From positions 1,054,001 to 1,118,000 of the forward strand of contig NZ_CP019304.1 of the NCBI RefSeq assembly GCF_001969265.1: a stretch of 64,000 nt of DNA, given 5' to 3'. Within the stretch, counting starts at the first letter, position 1. Each line of letters begins with the position of its first letter. Source of the DNA: Arthrobacter sp. QXT-31. Its GTDB lineage: Bacteria; Actinomycetota; Actinomycetes; Actinomycetales; Micrococcaceae. The notes beneath the pieces were generated by a model that saw only the letters and a program-made list of their open reading frames with translations, was not told where the DNA came from and did not search any database. Both the position numbers and the translations under genes were made by a program. This document shows positions 61,179-64,000 of this stretch, one piece after another.

Positions 61179-63986
61179 TTATTGCGCAACGGCAGCAGCT
61201 GAGGCATACACATCGGCGGGCATCGGTCGATGGAGCCTCCACGTGATCGCGATGGGCTTCTCCCCGGAGTGCTGCACGTAGTCCACTTGACCAAGGCAGG
61301 TGTACGGCACCGTCAGCCCGGTCTCGTCATCCGCCGTGTCTCTTGTGAAGATCAGAATCCTCGAGCCGTGGGAGGCCCGGTCAAGGTAGCGGCGGCCTGT
61401 GGGGCTGCTGGGCGAGGTCGCGTTCTGCGACTCCCAATGAAATAGCTCTGGGCTGATGGCGTAGTCCCTGTACATCGTCGTCACCGAGTGCTTCTTGTCA
61501 TCCTTGTTCAGGGTGACAAAGAAGGCATCAGTCGACGTCGCAGGACACCACGCAACGCCCTCACGGTGCTGCACGTTCTTGCCCTGCTCCAGCGAACCGT
61601 ACTGCAGCGCCGCCAGCACCTCCTCGCGCCGATAGGTAGCGTGGGACAGCAGCGGGACGTGCTGCAGTCCTGCGCCAAGGCTCTTGGCTGCGTGTTTGGA
61701 CGCCGCCACTCCAAGCTTCACGACCTGGCTGATCTCGCGGCACACAAACTGATAGCCGCGCAGGTGGTCCAGCCCGTCGTCGTACGTCTTGAATCCGCCG
61801 CCGTCGTCCCACAGCGTGTAAAACAGCATGCGTGCAAAGGCCTGCTCACGCATTCCAAGCTCCGCATAGCGGGGCGCGTCGGGAGCAACCAGCATCGAAT
61901 AGCCGGCCGCACGTTCCGGATCGTCCACGTGGATCAGCGCGGCCATGCGGCCCAGCAGCTTCTTCTCCTCCGCGTCCGACAGCTCCTCGATCTTCCCGCG
62001 GAGCACGGTCTCCAGGGGCGAGAACCCTTCGATCAGCCCTGCCTGGCGGAGGTAACCGGTCCAGGAGTCCCTGGTGGACCGGTAGATCGTCTTCACCTCA
62101 TTCCCCGACCTCTCCAGATAGGCCTCCAGCTCAGTCTCGGCGTACGAGGCAATGTCCCAGACCAGCTGAGCACGGTTGAACCGCAGCTGTGCCTTGATGT
62201 TGTCCAGCACCACCTTCTGCGCCACCCGGTCCAGCACGATCTGCGAGCCGGACGACAGGTACGGGAACTCGTCCTCGACAGCCTTCTTCAGCTCTTTGCG
62301 CCCGTAGCCGGTCAGTGCCCGGTAGCGAAGATCAAAGCGGAACTCACGGCGCTGCTGGCCGATGAAGTCCAGGACCGTCAGTACCGCCTTGCCCTCCGCA
62401 CGGCGCAGCCCGCGTCCCAGCTGCTGGAGGAAGACAGTCGCGCTCTGCGTGGGCCGGAGCAGCAGGATGGTGTCTACCTGCGGCAGGTCCAGCCCTTCAT
62501 TGAAAACGTCGACGGCGAAGATGCAGTTGATCTCTCGCTGCCCCAGGCGCATCAGGGCTTCCTCGCGGTCAGCATTGTCAGTAGTGCCGTCGACGACGAC
62601 GGAGACAATGCCGGCCCGATTGAACACCTCCGCCATGTAGCGGGCGTGTTGGACGGAGACGCAGAAGCCGATGGCCCGCATCTGGTCGGTGCTGGTGACC
62701 TTATCCCTGAGTTCGCGGATCACCTTGGCGGCGCGGGCGTCGTTTCCGGTGTAAAGGGCGCTCAGCTGGGTGGTGTCGTAGTTGCCGCGTTTCCATTCCA
62801 ACTGGCTGAGGTCGACGTCGTCCGAGACGCCGAAGTAGTGGAACGGCACCAGTAGATCAGCGTCCAGGGCATCCCAGAGGCGCAGTTCACTGGCGGTGCG
62901 TCCTTCGAAGAACTGCTTCGCGACGTCGACGCCGTCGCCGCGTTCCGGAGTCGCCGTGAGTCCGAGGAGCTGCTGCGGTTTCAGATGGTCCAGCAGGCGG
63001 CGGTACGTGGGCGCCATGGCATGGTGGAACTCATCGATGACGACAACGTCGAAGAAGTCGGGCTCCAGCTGCTCGATGCCGAGGGAAGACAGCGACTGGA
63101 CGGACGCGAAGATATGCTTCCACTCCTGTGGCTTGTGGTCCCCCACGTAGAGTTCACCGAAGGCGCCGTCCTGCAGGACGTCACGGTACGTGCGCATTGC
63201 CTGCTTGAGGATCTCCTGCCGGTGGGCGACAAAGAGCAGTTTGAGGCTTCTGCCGGCAGCTTCGGACAGCCGTTTGTAGTCCAAGGCCGCAATGACCGTC
63301 TTTCCGGTTCCGGTTGCGGCGACCAGGAGGTTGTGATTAAAGCCCTTTAGGCGCTCAGCTTCCAGGTCCTCCAGCATCTCCTCCTGGTGCAGGAAGGGCT
63401 GTACCTCAAGCCCCGTAATCGCATCCGGTGCCGCTGTGCGGCGTCCGCCGTTGCGTTCCAGTGCGGCGTCCAGCTTTTCGCCGTCGCGGTCCGGGTCGTA
63501 GCTTTGGAAGGCCCGCTGCTCCCAGTAGCTGTCGAAAGTGACCTCGAACTTCTGGAGGAGGGCGGGCGTTGCCACGGAGCTGAGGCGGACGTTCCACTCC
63601 AGGCCGTCCAGGAGTGCGGCCTGGCTCAGGTTGGAGCTGCCCACGTATGCGGTATCGAAACCTGTGTTGCGGCGAAATAGCCAGGCTTTGGCATGCAGAC
63701 GGGTTGCCTGGGTTTCGAAGTTGATCTTTACTTCGGCCCCGTACCTGTTGACGAGCTCGTCGATGGCGCGACGTTCCGTGGCACCCATATAGGTGGTGGT
63801 GATGACCCGGAGCTTGGCGCCGCGCTCTTTGAGTTGTTCGAGTGCTGGTTCGAGTAGGCGGAGGCCTGTCCAGCGGACGAAGGCGCAAAGGAGATCCACC
63901 GTGTTGGCGGACTCCATCTCCGCCCGAAGCTCTGCAGCAAGGTTGGGGTCGTCTTTGCTGTTTGTAAGCAGAGCCGAGTCACCCAA
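61179..63986 (-). CDS. PLD-like nuclease / SF2 helicase / DUF3427 protein (5' end may lie outside)
   Basis: At least 935 residues: a phospholipase D-like domain (1-190) with the HxK motif in TRLHAKAWLF followed by VGSSNLSQAALLDG; a DEAD-type helicase with VAATGTGKTVIAALD near residue 226 and VVIDEFHHAM near 315, then LLRPTQSATVFLQQLGRGLR; and a C-terminal DUF3427-like region from about 690. Proteins of this layout are common in defence islands and probably cut or remodel foreign DNA. The only start inside the window is a TTG at 63986 and the frame stays open to the edge, so the true start may lie further right. It is 130 bases upstream of the SNF2 helicase gene on the same strand. Confidence 0.85.
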   Translation of the reverse strand: MGDSALLTNSKDDPNLAAELRAEMESANTVDLLCAFVRWTGLRLLEPALEQLKERGAKLRVITTTYMGATERRAIDELVNRYGAEVKINFETQATRLHAKAWLFRRNTGFDTAYVGSSNLSQAALLDGLEWNVRLSSVATPALLQKFEVTFDSYWEQRAFQSYDPDRDGEKLDAALERNGGRRTAAPDAITGLEVQPFLHQEEMLEDLEAERLKGFNHNLLVAATGTGKTVIAALDYKRLSEAAGRSLKLLFVAHRQEILKQAMRTYRDVLQDGAFGELYVGDHKPQEWKHIFASVQSLSSLGIEQLEPDFFDVVVIDEFHHAMAPTYRRLLDHLKPQQLLGLTATPERGDGVDVAKQFFEGRTASELRLWDALDADLLVPFHYFGVSDDVDLSQLEWKRGNYDTTQLSALYTGNDARAAKVIRELRDKVTSTDQMRAIGFCVSVQHARYMAEVFNRAGIVSVVVDGTTDNADREEALMRLGQREINCIFAVDVFNEGLDLPQVDTILLLRPTQSATVFLQQLGRGLRRAEGKAVLTVLDFIGQQRREFRFDLRYRALTGYGRKELKKAVEDEFPYLSSGSQIVLDRVAQKVVLDNIKAQLRFNRAQLVWDIASYAETELEAYLERSGNEVKTIYRSTRDSWTGYLRQAGLIEGFSPLETVLRGKIEELSDAEEKKLLGRMAALIHVDDPERAAGYSMLVAPDAPRYAELGMREQAFARMLFYTLWDDGGGFKTYDDGLDHLRGYQFVCREISQVVKLGVAASKHAAKSLGAGLQHVPLLSHATYRREEVLAALQYGSLEQGKNVQHREGVAWCPATSTDAFFVTLNKDDKKHSVTTMYRDYAISPELFHWESQNATSPSSPTGRRYLDRASHGSRILIFTRDTADDETGLTVPYTCLGQVDYVQHSGEKPIAITWRLHRPMPADVYASAAAVAQ

Positions 63987-64000
63987 CTTTGTAGTGGGCC

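Noticed and set aside
61488..62855. Plus-strand 455-codon open frame opposite the PLD/helicase gene
   Set aside because: It is antisense to conserved helicase motifs and has no family similarity or ribosome-binding site.
1..64000. CRISPR arrays, tRNA or rRNA genes
   Set aside because: No regularly spaced repeats and no cloverleaf-like or GGTTCRA-containing tRNA segment were found on reading through; short tRNAs could still be missed by eye.

Overview
The window is high-GC, gene-dense chromosomal DNA with frequent GTG starts, many ATGA/TGATG gene overlaps and several IclR/GntR-regulated catabolic clusters. Together with the family content (MatC-type carrier, AcoR-like GAF regulator, tandem S8 proteases) this points to an actinobacterium of the Arthrobacter/Pseudarthrobacter type (Micrococcaceae). 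That placement is inference; there is no rRNA or marker gene here to prove it. I found no tRNA, rRNA or CRISPR array.

Layout. 30-6736: a complete four-gene Wadjet (JetABCD) anti-plasmid operon, convergent with an Orc1/Cdc6-like ATPase gene. 8048-8261: a decayed relic of a second, diverged Wadjet locus (a jetC piece joined to a jetD tail). 8277-8803: a MazE/MazF-type toxin-antitoxin pair with a palindromic operator. 8928-13080: a GntR/UTRA regulator, two tandem paralogous secreted subtilases and a bacterial PH-domain protein. 13180-27762: organic-acid catabolism: IclR + maleate-isomerase family enzyme + MatC carrier; flavin-reductase-like protein and HAD dehalogenase; CaiB-type CoA-transferase + HMG-CoA-lyase-family lyase; a second IclR; SsuABC/TauABC-type ABC importer; fused aconitase-family hydratase; MFS; YciI protein. 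The enzymes fit breakdown of a C4/C5 unsaturated dicarboxylate through citramalyl-CoA, which is a hypothesis. 27916-32243: butanediol-type dehydrogenase, flavin monooxygenase and divergent GAF regulator. 32607-36055: nucleoside hydrolase, MFS and ribokinase (nucleoside salvage).

From about 36.06 kb the sequence becomes visibly more AT-rich: a 0.94-kb gene-free stretch, then a two-gene module (Trypco1-like small protein + a 1340-aa trypsin/STAND-type NTPase/helical-repeat protein), then a graveyard of mobile elements (ISL3 transposase split by a nested IS1634-like element, an IstB scrap, a HelD-like helicase scrap). From 44972 to the right edge, on the minus strand, lies a large nucleic-acid-processing block: PLD-nuclease/helicase/DUF3427, SNF2-type helicase (frameshifted near its end), Eco57I/PglX-type DNA methylase, a 2120-aa DEAD-helicase/DUF1998/nuclease-like protein and a UvrD-like helicase. 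The last four are translationally coupled and look like a DISARM-related or unclassified defence operon.

The window is therefore a metabolic segment between two defence regions (Wadjet on the left, the STAND and helicase-methylase systems on the right), with remnants showing repeated gain and loss at both.
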